64,000 nt of DNA from CAG-791 sp963605745 (GTDB lineage: Bacteria > Bacillota > Clostridia > Lachnospirales > Lachnospiraceae): contig CAVCWT010000006.1 of the NCBI GenBank assembly GCA_963605745.1, forward strand, positions 20,357 through 84,356, given 5' to 3'. A program made the translations under genes and the position numbers. This document shows, piece by piece, positions 1 through 7,652 of the stretch. Below the pieces are notes generated by a model. That model saw only the letters and a program-made list of their open reading frames with translations. It did no database searches and was not told the DNA's origin. Numbering within the stretch: the first letter of the stretch is position 1; the number at the start of each line of letters is the position of its first letter.

Positions 1-444
1 GAAGTAAATGACATGCTGGTGGATAACTGCGCCATGCAGCTGGTAAAGAATCCGGAGCAGTTTGATGTTGTTGTGACAGAGAATATGTTCGGTGACATTC
101 TCTCGGATGAGGCATCTATGATCACGGGTTCCATCGGAATGCTGTCCTCGGCCTCACTCAATGAGAGCAGTTTTGGACTCTATGAGCCCAGCCACGGAAG
201 CGCACCGGACATTGCAGGTCTTGGCATTGCCAATCCGATCGCAACCATTCTGTCGGCAGCAATGATGCTGCGATATTCCTTTGGCCTTTTAGAGGAGGCC
301 GAGGCAATTGAGAATGCCGTAAAGAAGACCCTTGCGGATGGCATTCGCAGCACAGACCTCATGCCCAAGGATCCGGAAGAGGCAAAGGGAATGACGAAGG
401 TTTCCTGCTCCGGAATGGGCGATGCTGTCGCAGAGAGAATCTGA
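1..444 (+). CDS. leuB: 3-isopropylmalate dehydrogenase, C-terminal part (cut by window edge)
   Basis: The reading frame is open from base 1 to the TGA at 442-444 and encodes the last 147 residues. LeuB oxidatively decarboxylates 3-isopropylmalate in cytoplasmic leucine synthesis. The visible part carries the family's metal-binding stretch GDILSDEASM, followed by the glycine-rich YEPSHGSAPDIAG and GIANPIATILSAAMML segments typical of isocitrate/isopropylmalate dehydrogenases. The N-terminal half lies outside the window. It is followed by a structured repeat and then ilvD, so this is probably the end of a leu block joined to the isoleucine/valine genes. Isocitrate or tartrate dehydrogenases share the fold, but the branched-chain neighbours favour LeuB. 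Confidence 0.93.
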   Translation, partial: EVNDMLVDNCAMQLVKNPEQFDVVVTENMFGDILSDEASMITGSIGMLSSASLNESSFGLYEPSHGSAPDIAGLGIANPIATILSAAMMLRYSFGLLEEAEAIENAVKKTLADGIRSTDLMPKDPEEAKGMTKVSCSGMGDAVAERI

Positions 445-452
445 AAATGTGT

Positions 453-604
453 ATCTGTTTAGCACCTGCCTGTTTCAATATGAATCGTCTGCTTGCAGGC
501 GAATTCGTGATTGAAACAGGCAGGTAGGCCAAGGAGCGAAGCCCCTCTGGCCGGCTACATCGAGGATTTGCAACGCAAATTCGAGATGAAGGTGCTAAAC
601 AGAT
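453..604. repeat. Family 1 structured intergenic element, full copy A
   Basis: A 152 bp element fills the leuB-ilvD gap. Its ends are a perfect 15 bp inverted repeat, ATCTGTTTAGCACCT (453-467) and AGGTGCTAAACAGAT (590-604). Inside are three hairpin arms. Arm 1 pairs GCCTGTTTCAAT (468-479) with ATTGAAACAGGC (510-521). Arm 2 runs from GGCCAAGG (527) to TGGCC (about 552) and has a GCGAAGC tip. Arm 3 pairs GATTTGC with GCAAAT inside CATC/GATG. The ACCT of the outer arm can alternatively extend arm 1 (AGGT at 522-525), so two folds compete. It ends 27 nt before the ilvD start codon. Other copies lie near 6.25, 9.2, 26.5, 53.6, 57.9, 60.8 and 63.75 kb. No coding potential is seen. Confidence 0.85.
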
Positions 605-631
605 ATCAAGTTTGTTCACAGGAGGAAGGAT

Positions 632-2305
632 ATGCTCAGTGCAAATGTAAAAGAGGGCGTACAGCAGGCCCCTCACAGAAGTCTTTTTAATGCACTTGGT
701 TTTACCAAGGACGAAATGAAAAAGCCGATGATCGGTGTAGTTTGCTCTTACAATGAGATCGTTCCCGGCCATATGAACCTGGACAAGATTGCACAGGCCG
801 TCAAGCTCGGCATTGCAGAGGCCGGAGGTGTTCCCGTTATGTTTCCTGCTATTGCGGTATGCGATGGCATTGCCATGGGCCACATCGGCATGAAGTATTC
901 TCTGGTAACGAGAGATCTGATTGCGGATTCCACCGAGTGTATGGCCAAGGCGCATCAGTTCGATGGCCTTGTGATGATCCCGAACTGCGACAAGAATGTA
1001 CCCGGCCTTTTAATGGCAGCAGCAAGAGTCAATATTCCTACGGTTTTCGTTTCCGGCGGCCCGATGCTGGCCGGCCACGTAGACGGCAGAAAACGTTCCC
1101 TGTCCTCCATGTTCGAGGCAGTCGGCGAGTTTGACTCCGGCAAAATTACGAAAGAGCAGCTGGACAATTTTGAAGAGAATGTATGTCCGACCTGCGGCTC
1201 CTGCTCGGGCATGTATACGGCAAACTCCATGAACTGCCTGACCGAGGCAATCGGCATGGGACTTCGTGGCAACGGCACGATTCCTGCCGTATATTCTGCA
1301 AGAATCCGTCTGGCCAAGGAAGCCGGCTACGCCATCATGAACCTCATTGAGAAGGATATCCGTCCGAGAGACATCATGACCAAGGAAGCCTTTACCAATG
1401 CATTGACGGTTGATATGGCACTTGGCTGCTCCACCAATACCATGCTGCATCTGCCGGCCATTGCTCATGAGTGCGGCATTGAGCTGAACATGGAATATGC
1501 CAACGAGATTTCGGACAAGACCCCGAACCTTTGCCATCTGGCACCGGCCGGCCCGACCTACATGGAGGACCTGAATGAGGCAGGCGGAATCTATGCCGTG
1601 ATGAAGGAGCTGACGAAAAAGGACCTTCTGTATCTGGATGGCATGACTGTCACAGGAAAGACAACCGGCGAGAACATTGCAAACGCCGCAAACCGTAATC
1701 CGGAGGTCATTCGTCCTCTGGAGGATCCCTTCATGCCGAACGGCGGCATCGCAGTTCTGAAGGGAAATCTGGCACCCGATACCGGCATCGTAAAGAGAAG
1801 TGCGGTGGCACCGGAGATGATGACACATGAAGGTCCTGCAAGAGTCTTTGACTGCGAAGAGGATGCCATTAAGGCAATCACAACCGGTCAGATTCATGAG
1901 GGAGACGTTGTTGTCATCCGCTATGAGGGACCCAAGGGCGGCCCGGGCATGCGTGAGATGCTGAATCCGACCTCAGCCATCATCGGAATGGGCCTTGGCT
2001 CGACCGTGGCTCTGATTACAGACGGCCGTTTCTCCGGCGCATCCCGAGGTGCAGCCATCGGACATGTGAGCCCGGAGGCAGCAGTTGGCGGCCCGATTGC
2101 ACTGGTGGAGGAGGGCGACACCATTCTGGTGGATATCCCGAACAACAAGCTGGAGCTCAAGGTTTCGGACGAAGAGCTGGCAAAGCGCCGTGCAGCATGG
2201 AAGCCGAGAACTCCGAAGGTTACGGACGGATATCTTGCCCGTTATCAGGCACTGGTTACCTCCGGAAACCGCGGAGCTATCCTGGAGCTTCCCAAGAGCA
2301 TGTAA
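632..2305 (+). CDS. ilvD: Dihydroxy-acid dehydratase
   Basis: This 557-residue protein matches the usual IlvD length. The enzyme dehydrates 2,3-dihydroxy-isovalerate and -methylvalerate to the 2-keto acids in valine and isoleucine synthesis, using an Fe-S cluster in the cytoplasm. Expected Fe-S cysteines are visible at C119 (NCDKNVPG) and in the CPTCGSCSGMYTANSMNCL block (C185-C191); VCDGIAMGH around D78 is a conserved metal-site segment. The C-terminal half has KGGPGMREML and TDGRFSGASRG, both family signatures. The start is set by a strong AGGAGGAAGG site (about 620-629) just before ATG 632. Family 1 copy A lies directly upstream in the leader. A hairpin and terminator-like sequence separate it from ilvB, which continues the pathway. 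Confidence 0.97.
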   Translation: MLSANVKEGVQQAPHRSLFNALGFTKDEMKKPMIGVVCSYNEIVPGHMNLDKIAQAVKLGIAEAGGVPVMFPAIAVCDGIAMGHIGMKYSLVTRDLIADSTECMAKAHQFDGLVMIPNCDKNVPGLLMAAARVNIPTVFVSGGPMLAGHVDGRKRSLSSMFEAVGEFDSGKITKEQLDNFEENVCPTCGSCSGMYTANSMNCLTEAIGMGLRGNGTIPAVYSARIRLAKEAGYAIMNLIEKDIRPRDIMTKEAFTNALTVDMALGCSTNTMLHLPAIAHECGIELNMEYANEISDKTPNLCHLAPAGPTYMEDLNEAGGIYAVMKELTKKDLLYLDGMTVTGKTTGENIANAANRNPEVIRPLEDPFMPNGGIAVLKGNLAPDTGIVKRSAVAPEMMTHEGPARVFDCEEDAIKAITTGQIHEGDVVVIRYEGPKGGPGMREMLNPTSAIIGMGLGSTVALITDGRFSGASRGAAIGHVSPEAAVGGPIALVEEGDTILVDIPNNKLELKVSDEELAKRRAAWKPRTPKVTDGYLARYQALVTSGNRGAILELPKSM

Positions 2306-2309
2306 AGAA

Positions 2310-2375
2310 ACTGGTACAGTGATGTTGCTGATGCTGTACCAGTACAGCGACCTTGCATTCGCTTTTGCTGTTTTT
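2310..2375 (+). terminator. Hairpin plus terminator-like stem between ilvD and ilvB (possible attenuator)
   Basis: Right after the ilvD stop, ACTGGTACAG (2310-2319) pairs perfectly with CTGTACCAGT (2334-2343). Immediately next, ACAGC (2344-2348) can pair with GCTGT (2367-2371), followed by T residues. In addition GCTGTAC (2333-2339) and GTACAGC (2342-2348) are complementary, so the two stems could exclude each other. That arrangement resembles partial termination or attenuation, but I see no leader peptide and the second stem is short. Function is inferred. Confidence 0.4.
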
Positions 2376-2439
2376 CTGAAAAAGAGCGGGGCGGATGCAT
2401 CGCTGCGATTCTGAATACAATGGATAGGAGAAAGTGAGA

Positions 2440-4158
2440 ATGAAGCTGAATGGTTCTGAGATCATTGTGCAGTGCCTGTTGGAGGAGGGCGTGGACACGG
2501 TGTTCGGTTATCCGGGCGGTGCCATCCTGAATGTCTACGATGCATTGTATAAAAACAGCGACCGGATCCGCCATGTGCTGACCAGCCATGAGCAGGGAGC
2601 TGCACATGCAGCAGACGGCTATGCCAGAGCATCCGGAAAGGTCGGCGTCTGCATGGCAACTTCCGGCCCGGGAGCAACCAACCTGGTAACCGGAATTGCA
2701 ACAGCATACATGGATTCTGTTCCGATGGTCGCAATCACCTGCAATGTGACACTGCCTCTTCTGGGTAAGGATTCGTTCCAGGAGGTTGACATTGCCGGAA
2801 TCACGATGCCGGTTACCAAACACGGCGTGATTGTCAAAAACGTAGAGGATCTGGCACCTGCAATCCGTAAGGCCTTCCGGCTTGCCAGAACCGGCCGTCC
2901 GGGCCCTGTTCTGATTGATGTAACAAAGGACGTGACAGCTGCTGTCTGCGAATTCACGCCCCTTAGCAAGGAGGAACTGGAGGCGCAGGCAAAGGATGCT
3001 GCAGCACATCTGGCACACTATACCGAGGATGAGCTTTCCAAGGCAGTTCAGTTGCTGCAGAAGGCCAAACGGCCCTACCTGTATGTTGGCGGCGGCGCCG
3101 TTATTTCGGGCGCTTACCAGGAAATCCGCGAGCTGGCTGCCTTTTTGGATGCACCGGTGTGCGATACGCTGATGGGCAAGGGTGTATTTGACGGTCATGA
3201 CTCGCATTACACCGGAATGATCGGCATGCATGGAACCAAGGCTTCGAACTTTGGCTTGTCTGAGGCAGACCTGGTGGTTGCTCTGGGAACCCGCTTCTCA
3301 GATCGTCAGACCGGCAATCCGAATCAGTTCGCAGAAAAGGCACAGATTCTGCAGATCGATATCGATGAAGCTGAAATCAACAAAAATGTCAAGATTGACC
3401 TGGCTCTTGTAGGTGATCTGAAGGAGATTCTGGGTAAGATCAATGCGGCGCTGAAGGCCTCCGGAGAAAAATCCACTGACAGCAGCTGGATGGAAGAGAT
3501 CCAATCCCTGAAGGAGCGGTTCCCTCTGCAGTATGATCACAGCCGTCTGACCTGCCCGATGGTCATCGAGGCGCTGGACAAGGTGACCGAAGGGAAGGCG
3601 ATTGTGACAACGGATGTCGGACAGCACCAGATGTGGGCTGCACAGTATTATGCCTATTCCGAACCCCGAACCTTCCTGACAAGCGGGGGCCTTGGTACGA
3701 TGGGTTATGGCCTTGGTGCCTGCATCGGAGCCAAGACGGCAAGACCGGACAAGGTGTGCGTCAACATCGGAGGTGATGGATGCTTCCGCATGAACCTCAT
3801 TGAGCTGGCAACGGCCAGCAGATATCGCATCCCGGTGATCGAGATCGTGATCAACAATCAGGTTCTTGGCATGGTCAGACAGTGGCAGACTCTGTATTAC
3901 GGAAAGCGCTACAGCGCAACGGTACTGGAAGATGAGGTTGACTACTGCAAGACAGCTGAGGGACTGGGCTGCAAGGCAATTCGCGTGAGGACTCAGGAGG
4001 AGCTGGAGCCGGCATTGAAGGAAGCACTGCAGTCGGATCGTCCGGTTGTCATCGACTGTGTCATTGATGAGGATGATAAGGTATTCCCGATGGTTTCTCC
4101 GGGAACGCCGATTACCGAGGCCTTTGACGAGCAGGACCTTAAGAACAAAGAGCAGTAA
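2440..4158 (+). CDS. ilvB: Acetolactate synthase, catalytic (large) subunit
   Basis: The 572-residue thiamine-diphosphate enzyme joins two pyruvates (or pyruvate and 2-ketobutyrate) in the first common step of branched-chain amino-acid synthesis. It has the N-terminal TPP-binding domain with FGYPGGAILNVYDAL and the catalytic Glu at E51 (SHEQGAAHAADGYAR), the central domain (YVGGGAVISGA), and the C-terminal domain with the GDG...NN cofactor motif around D446 (IGGDGCFRMN, INNQVLGM). The chosen ATG 2440 is 9 nt from GGATAGGAG; a GTG at 2434 is in frame but too close to it. No small regulatory subunit ilvN follows: the next gene is an L,D-transpeptidase. ilvN may be elsewhere. Confidence 0.96.
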   Translation: MKLNGSEIIVQCLLEEGVDTVFGYPGGAILNVYDALYKNSDRIRHVLTSHEQGAAHAADGYARASGKVGVCMATSGPGATNLVTGIATAYMDSVPMVAITCNVTLPLLGKDSFQEVDIAGITMPVTKHGVIVKNVEDLAPAIRKAFRLARTGRPGPVLIDVTKDVTAAVCEFTPLSKEELEAQAKDAAAHLAHYTEDELSKAVQLLQKAKRPYLYVGGGAVISGAYQEIRELAAFLDAPVCDTLMGKGVFDGHDSHYTGMIGMHGTKASNFGLSEADLVVALGTRFSDRQTGNPNQFAEKAQILQIDIDEAEINKNVKIDLALVGDLKEILGKINAALKASGEKSTDSSWMEEIQSLKERFPLQYDHSRLTCPMVIEALDKVTEGKAIVTTDVGQHQMWAAQYYAYSEPRTFLTSGGLGTMGYGLGACIGAKTARPDKVCVNIGGDGCFRMNLIELATASRYRIPVIEIVINNQVLGMVRQWQTLYYGKRYSATVLEDEVDYCKTAEGLGCKAIRVRTQEELEPALKEALQSDRPVVIDCVIDEDDKVFPMVSPGTPITEAFDEQDLKNKEQ

Positions 4159-4216
4159 GAGATCAGCGGATTCCGGAAATGGTAGAATCCAGGAATCCAC
4201 TGAATATGGGGAGATT

Positions 4217-5077
4217 ATGGGAAAGTCAATTCAAACAACGATCCGGCGGATGCTGGGTCTGGTGCTGGCTGCTGCGGTAGCATTTTCTGCTGCAGGTCTG
4301 TTGCCTTCACTTTCCGTGGAGGCAGCAGCGGCTCTGCCGGCAGCACCGCAGTGTAATATTGTTTATGATTTTGGGAATGGCAGAACCTATACCGTGACAC
4401 CGGAACTGGCCATGACCATGATGGTGACCAATGCGGATGGGAGCTACTATATCGATCCTGCGACCAATTACTATGTCTGCGATTCCAACAAGATGCGGAA
4501 TTTCTTCAGCGGTCTGCAGAACCTTTTCCCGCCGCAGTCGAGCAGTGTGAACCAGGCCGGCTTCCAGACAACTGGCGGCACTTATCTTGCCATCGATGGA
4601 ACCTTTCAGACAACCGGCTACCTGGATGTCAATTATGAGATTAACTATCTGGCACTGGCTATGATGCAGCAAAGGAGTGAGACACACACTCCGGTTTATC
4701 GCTGCGGCGGTACCTACGTGGAGATTGATATCTCCAATCAGCTGCTCTATTACTACGAGGACGGCGTGTGCCGGCTGACAACCTCTGTTGTTACCGGTAA
4801 CCACAGTGCAGGACATGATACTCCGACAGGGGTCTACCGCGTACGCGGCAAACAGCGTAACGTAGTCCTTCGCGGGGCAGGCTATGCATCTCCGGTAAAA
4901 TACTGGATGAATTTTATCGGCAATTCCATCGGACTGCATGACGCCAACTGGAGATCCAGCTTTGGCGGCAGCATCTATCTGAAAAATGGTTCCCATGGAT
5001 GTGTGAACATTCCGCCTTCCGTTATGCCTGAGCTGTACGGAATGGTAGCGGTCGGAACACCGGTTGTATTGTACTGA
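4217..5077 (+). CDS. Secreted L,D-transpeptidase (YkuD domain)
   Basis: This 286-residue protein begins with a basic start and a hydrophobic stretch (about residues 8-35, ending in VEAAA) that looks like a signal peptide, so it probably acts outside the membrane. The C-terminal YkuD domain carries the catalytic signature GSHGCVNIPP with the nucleophile at C262 and an upstream conserved histidine (SIGLHDANW). L,D-transpeptidases crosslink peptidoglycan 3-3 or attach proteins to it. The N-terminal half (residues 40-140) contains a region like those found before YkuD domains in Clostridia. ATG 4217 follows GGGGAG; longer in-frame extensions into ilvB were rejected because they lack a site and would bury the signal peptide. 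It sits 58 bp after ilvB, with no obvious functional link to amino-acid synthesis. Confidence 0.88.
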   Translation: MGKSIQTTIRRMLGLVLAAAVAFSAAGLLPSLSVEAAAALPAAPQCNIVYDFGNGRTYTVTPELAMTMMVTNADGSYYIDPATNYYVCDSNKMRNFFSGLQNLFPPQSSSVNQAGFQTTGGTYLAIDGTFQTTGYLDVNYEINYLALAMMQQRSETHTPVYRCGGTYVEIDISNQLLYYYEDGVCRLTTSVVTGNHSAGHDTPTGVYRVRGKQRNVVLRGAGYASPVKYWMNFIGNSIGLHDANWRSSFGGSIYLKNGSHGCVNIPPSVMPELYGMVAVGTPVVLY

Positions 5078-5155
5078 GGTAGTTGGTCATTGTGATGTTG
5101 GGGTCAGACGTATTTTGAGGACACTGATATCATTGCGATTCATAGGAGGTATCAA

Positions 5156-6235
5156 ATGAGCAGAGTTTATAACTTTTCAGCAGGTCCTGCCATGCTCCCG
5201 GTAGAGGTACTGGAGACAGCAGCCAAAGAGATGTTGGATTACAAGGGAAGCGGCATGTCCGTTATGGAGATGTCCCACCGCAGCAAGGTGTTTGATGCGC
5301 TGATCAAGGAGACGGAGGCAGATTTCCGCAAGCTGGTCGGTGTTCCGGACAATTATAAGGTCCTGTTCCTGCAGGGTGGCGGCTCCACACAGTTCGCACA
5401 GGTTCCCATGAACCTGATGAAGAACGGCAAGGCTGCCTATATCGTAACCGGACAGTGGGCTAAAAAGGCATGGAAGGAAGCTCAGAAATACGGAGAAGCC
5501 ATCAAGGTGGCTTCCTCTGAGGATGAGAATTTCTCTTATATTCCGGATTGCTCGGATCTGCCGATTCCGGAGGATGCAGATTATGTCTACATCTGCGAGA
5601 ACAATACCATTTACGGAACCGAGTATTTTAAGCTCCCCAATACCAAGGGACATGATCTGGTTGCCGATGTATCCTCGAACTTCCTTTCGAGACCGATCGA
5701 TGTCAATCAGTACGGAATGTTCTTTGGCGGAGTTCAGAAGAACGTAGGACCTGCCGGCGTTGTCATTGCAGTTATCCGTGAGGATCTGATCCGCGATGAC
5801 CTTCCGGAATATGTTCCCACCATGCTGCAGTACAAAACGCAGGCAGAGAAGGACTCCCTGTACAACACACCTCCCTGCTACAATATCTACATCTGCGGAC
5901 TGGTCTTCAAATGGCTGATGAAGCAGGGCGGCCTCGAAGGCATTGCAAAGCATAACGAAGCAAAGGCCAAGCTTTTCTATGATTTCCTGGATGAGTCTAA
6001 ACTTTTCAAGGGCACCGTTCGCAAAGAGGATCGCTCTTTGATGAACGCACCTTTTGTTACCGGTGATGCAGATCTGGATGCAGCCTTCATCAAAGAGGCA
6101 GGAGAGAATGGTCTGGTTTCCTTAAAGGGACACCGCACCGTCGGAGGCATGCGTGCATCCATGTACAATGCAATGCCGATGGAAGGCGTTGAGAAGCTCG
6201 TTTCCTTCATGAAGGATTTCGAAGCAAGACATTGA
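5156..6235 (+). CDS. serC: Phosphoserine aminotransferase
   Basis: SerC (359 residues, normal length) converts 3-phosphohydroxypyruvate and glutamate to phosphoserine with pyridoxal phosphate in the cytoplasm. Visible features are the N-terminal YNFSAGPAMLP start typical of the family, the glycine-rich LQGGGSTQFAQ phosphate-binding segment, and the PLP lysine at K195 in GGVQKNVGPAG. The C-terminal region has GHRTVGGMRASMYNAM, also diagnostic. An AGGAGG site lies 6 nt before ATG 5156. serA follows after a 192 bp gap holding repeat sequences, and a DUF1015 gene follows that, a trio common in Lachnospiraceae. Confidence 0.97.
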   Translation: MSRVYNFSAGPAMLPVEVLETAAKEMLDYKGSGMSVMEMSHRSKVFDALIKETEADFRKLVGVPDNYKVLFLQGGGSTQFAQVPMNLMKNGKAAYIVTGQWAKKAWKEAQKYGEAIKVASSEDENFSYIPDCSDLPIPEDADYVYICENNTIYGTEYFKLPNTKGHDLVADVSSNFLSRPIDVNQYGMFFGGVQKNVGPAGVVIAVIREDLIRDDLPEYVPTMLQYKTQAEKDSLYNTPPCYNIYICGLVFKWLMKQGGLEGIAKHNEAKAKLFYDFLDESKLFKGTVRKEDRSLMNAPFVTGDADLDAAFIKEAGENGLVSLKGHRTVGGMRASMYNAMPMEGVEKLVSFMKDFEARH

Positions 6236-6242
6236 GAATCTT

Positions 6243-6299
6243 CCATCATGAATTCGCCTGTGGGGCACCCGATTCATGTTGAAACAGGCAGGTGCTAAA
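6243..6299. repeat. Family 1 element, partial copy B
   Basis: This copy keeps one hairpin arm, CATGAATTCG (6247-6256) against CGATTCATG (6270-6278), followed by the family's right end TGTTGAAACAGGCAGGTGCT (6278-6297). The left terminal arm is missing. Its inner sequence is nearly identical to the copy near 26.49 kb. Confidence 0.7.
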
Positions 6300-6339
6300 A
6301 CTACCATGCCTGCTCGCACGGGCACCACTAAATAAAAAT

Positions 6340-6381
6340 CAGCGTCTGCGCGAGCGAGCTCGCACAGACGCGCAGCCGCTG
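6340..6381. repeat. Strong GC-rich hairpin upstream of serA
   Basis: GCGTCTGCGCGAGC (6342-6355) pairs with GCTCGCACAGACGC (6358-6371) with one mismatch, and the flanking CAGC/GCTG can extend it. No T-run follows, so it is not a classical terminator. The preceding bases (GGCACCAC...AAAATCAGC, 6321-6343) resemble 16829-16852 upstream of rnhA, suggesting another small repeat type. It lies about 45 nt before the serA start. Confidence 0.5.
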
Positions 6382-6427
6382 TCCGGGATTTTTACGGTAA
6401 CAGATACCATATAACAGGAGACAGAAC

Positions 6428-7591
6428 ATGTTCAAATATGCAGAACTGAATAACATTTCAAAGGAGGGAACCGGACGGTTCCATGATCAGTTTGCCAAGA
6501 CAGAGAACCTGGACGAAGCCCAGGGAATCCTCGTTCGCAGTGCCAAGATGCATGAGATGGAGTTCTCAGACAACCTTCTGGCCATTGCAAGAGCCGGTGC
6601 CGGCGTCAACAACATTCCGCTGGATCGCTGCGCAGAGGAGGGAATCGTTGTTTTCAATACGCCGGGTGCCAATGCAAACGGCGTGAAGGAGCTGGTAATT
6701 GCCGGCATGCTGCTGGCATCCAGAGACGTCGTTGAAGGCGTCGACTGGGTGAGATCCAACTGGAACAATCCCGAGATTGCAGCTCAGGTCGAAAAGGAGA
6801 AAAAACAGTTCGCCGGCACAGAGCTAGAGGGCAAAAAGCTCGGCATCATCGGTCTCGGCGCCATCGGCGTGCGTGTTGCCAATGCGGCCGTTTACCTTGG
6901 CATGGATGTATACGGCTACGATCCGTATGTAGGCGTTGAGAATGCATGGCATCTGTCCCGTAAGGTAACTCATGTGACTGACATCAATGAGATTTACCGT
7001 AACTGTGATTTCATCACGATTCACGTTCCGGCCATGGAATCTACAAAGGGTTATATCTCCAAGGAAGCCATCGACGAGATGAAGCAGGGCGTTATCGTTC
7101 TGAACATGGCAAGAGATGTTCTGGTTGATGAGAAGGCAATGGTTGCTGCCATTGATGAAGGCAAGGTTCGACGCTATGTATCGGATTTCCCGAACCCGAC
7201 AGTTGCAGGTCACAGAGGCTGCATCACGACGCCTCACCTTGGCGCATCGACGGAAGAGTCCGAAACGAACTGTGCAATTATGGCCGTGGACGAGCTGCAG
7301 GACTATCTGGAAAATGGCAATATCAAGAATTCCGTAAACTATCCTGCCTGCGATGCCGGCGTTTGCACAAGAGAAGGGCGCGTTGCTATTTTGCACAAAA
7401 ATGTAGCTAACATGATCACCGGCTTTACCTCCATCCTGGGCGCAGCAGGCATCAACATTGCAGAGATGACCAACAAGTCCAGAGGAGAGGTTGCCTATAC
7501 CATCCTGGATCTGGATTCCCCGCTGTCGAACGAGGCCGCTGCACAGCTGGCTGCTGTGGAGAATGTCTTCCGCGTTCGTGTGATCAAGTAA
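6428..7591 (+). CDS. serA: D-3-phosphoglycerate dehydrogenase with C-terminal ACT domain
   Basis: This 387-residue D-2-hydroxyacid dehydrogenase oxidises 3-phosphoglycerate, the first step of serine synthesis. The NAD fold is marked by LGIIGLGAIGVRVANAA (about residues 138-154). R229 (NMARDVLVDE) and H270 (TPHLGAST) match the catalytic Arg and His. The usual catalytic Glu in DVFxxEP is not evident; the sequence there reads YVSDFPNPTVAG. A C-terminal ACT domain (about residues 317-387, VANMITGFTSILGAAGINIA) suggests serine feedback or ligand sensing. CAGGAGACAG precedes ATG 6428. It lies between serC and a DUF1015 gene. Confidence 0.93.
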   Translation: MFKYAELNNISKEGTGRFHDQFAKTENLDEAQGILVRSAKMHEMEFSDNLLAIARAGAGVNNIPLDRCAEEGIVVFNTPGANANGVKELVIAGMLLASRDVVEGVDWVRSNWNNPEIAAQVEKEKKQFAGTELEGKKLGIIGLGAIGVRVANAAVYLGMDVYGYDPYVGVENAWHLSRKVTHVTDINEIYRNCDFITIHVPAMESTKGYISKEAIDEMKQGVIVLNMARDVLVDEKAMVAAIDEGKVRRYVSDFPNPTVAGHRGCITTPHLGASTEESETNCAIMAVDELQDYLENGNIKNSVNYPACDAGVCTREGRVAILHKNVANMITGFTSILGAAGINIAEMTNKSRGEVAYTILDLDSPLSNEAAAQLAAVENVFRVRVIK

Positions 7592-7652
7592 GCTATTTTT
7601 GGGTGAGCTACTCAGGCAAGTTATTTATGTCAGTTACCTACGGAGATTGATT

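Noticed and set aside
453..604. Possibility that family 1 copies are tRNA-like or IS fragments with a coding gene.
   Set aside because: No cloverleaf, no open frame and no transposase similarity are seen; the conserved feature is terminal inverted repeats and hairpins.
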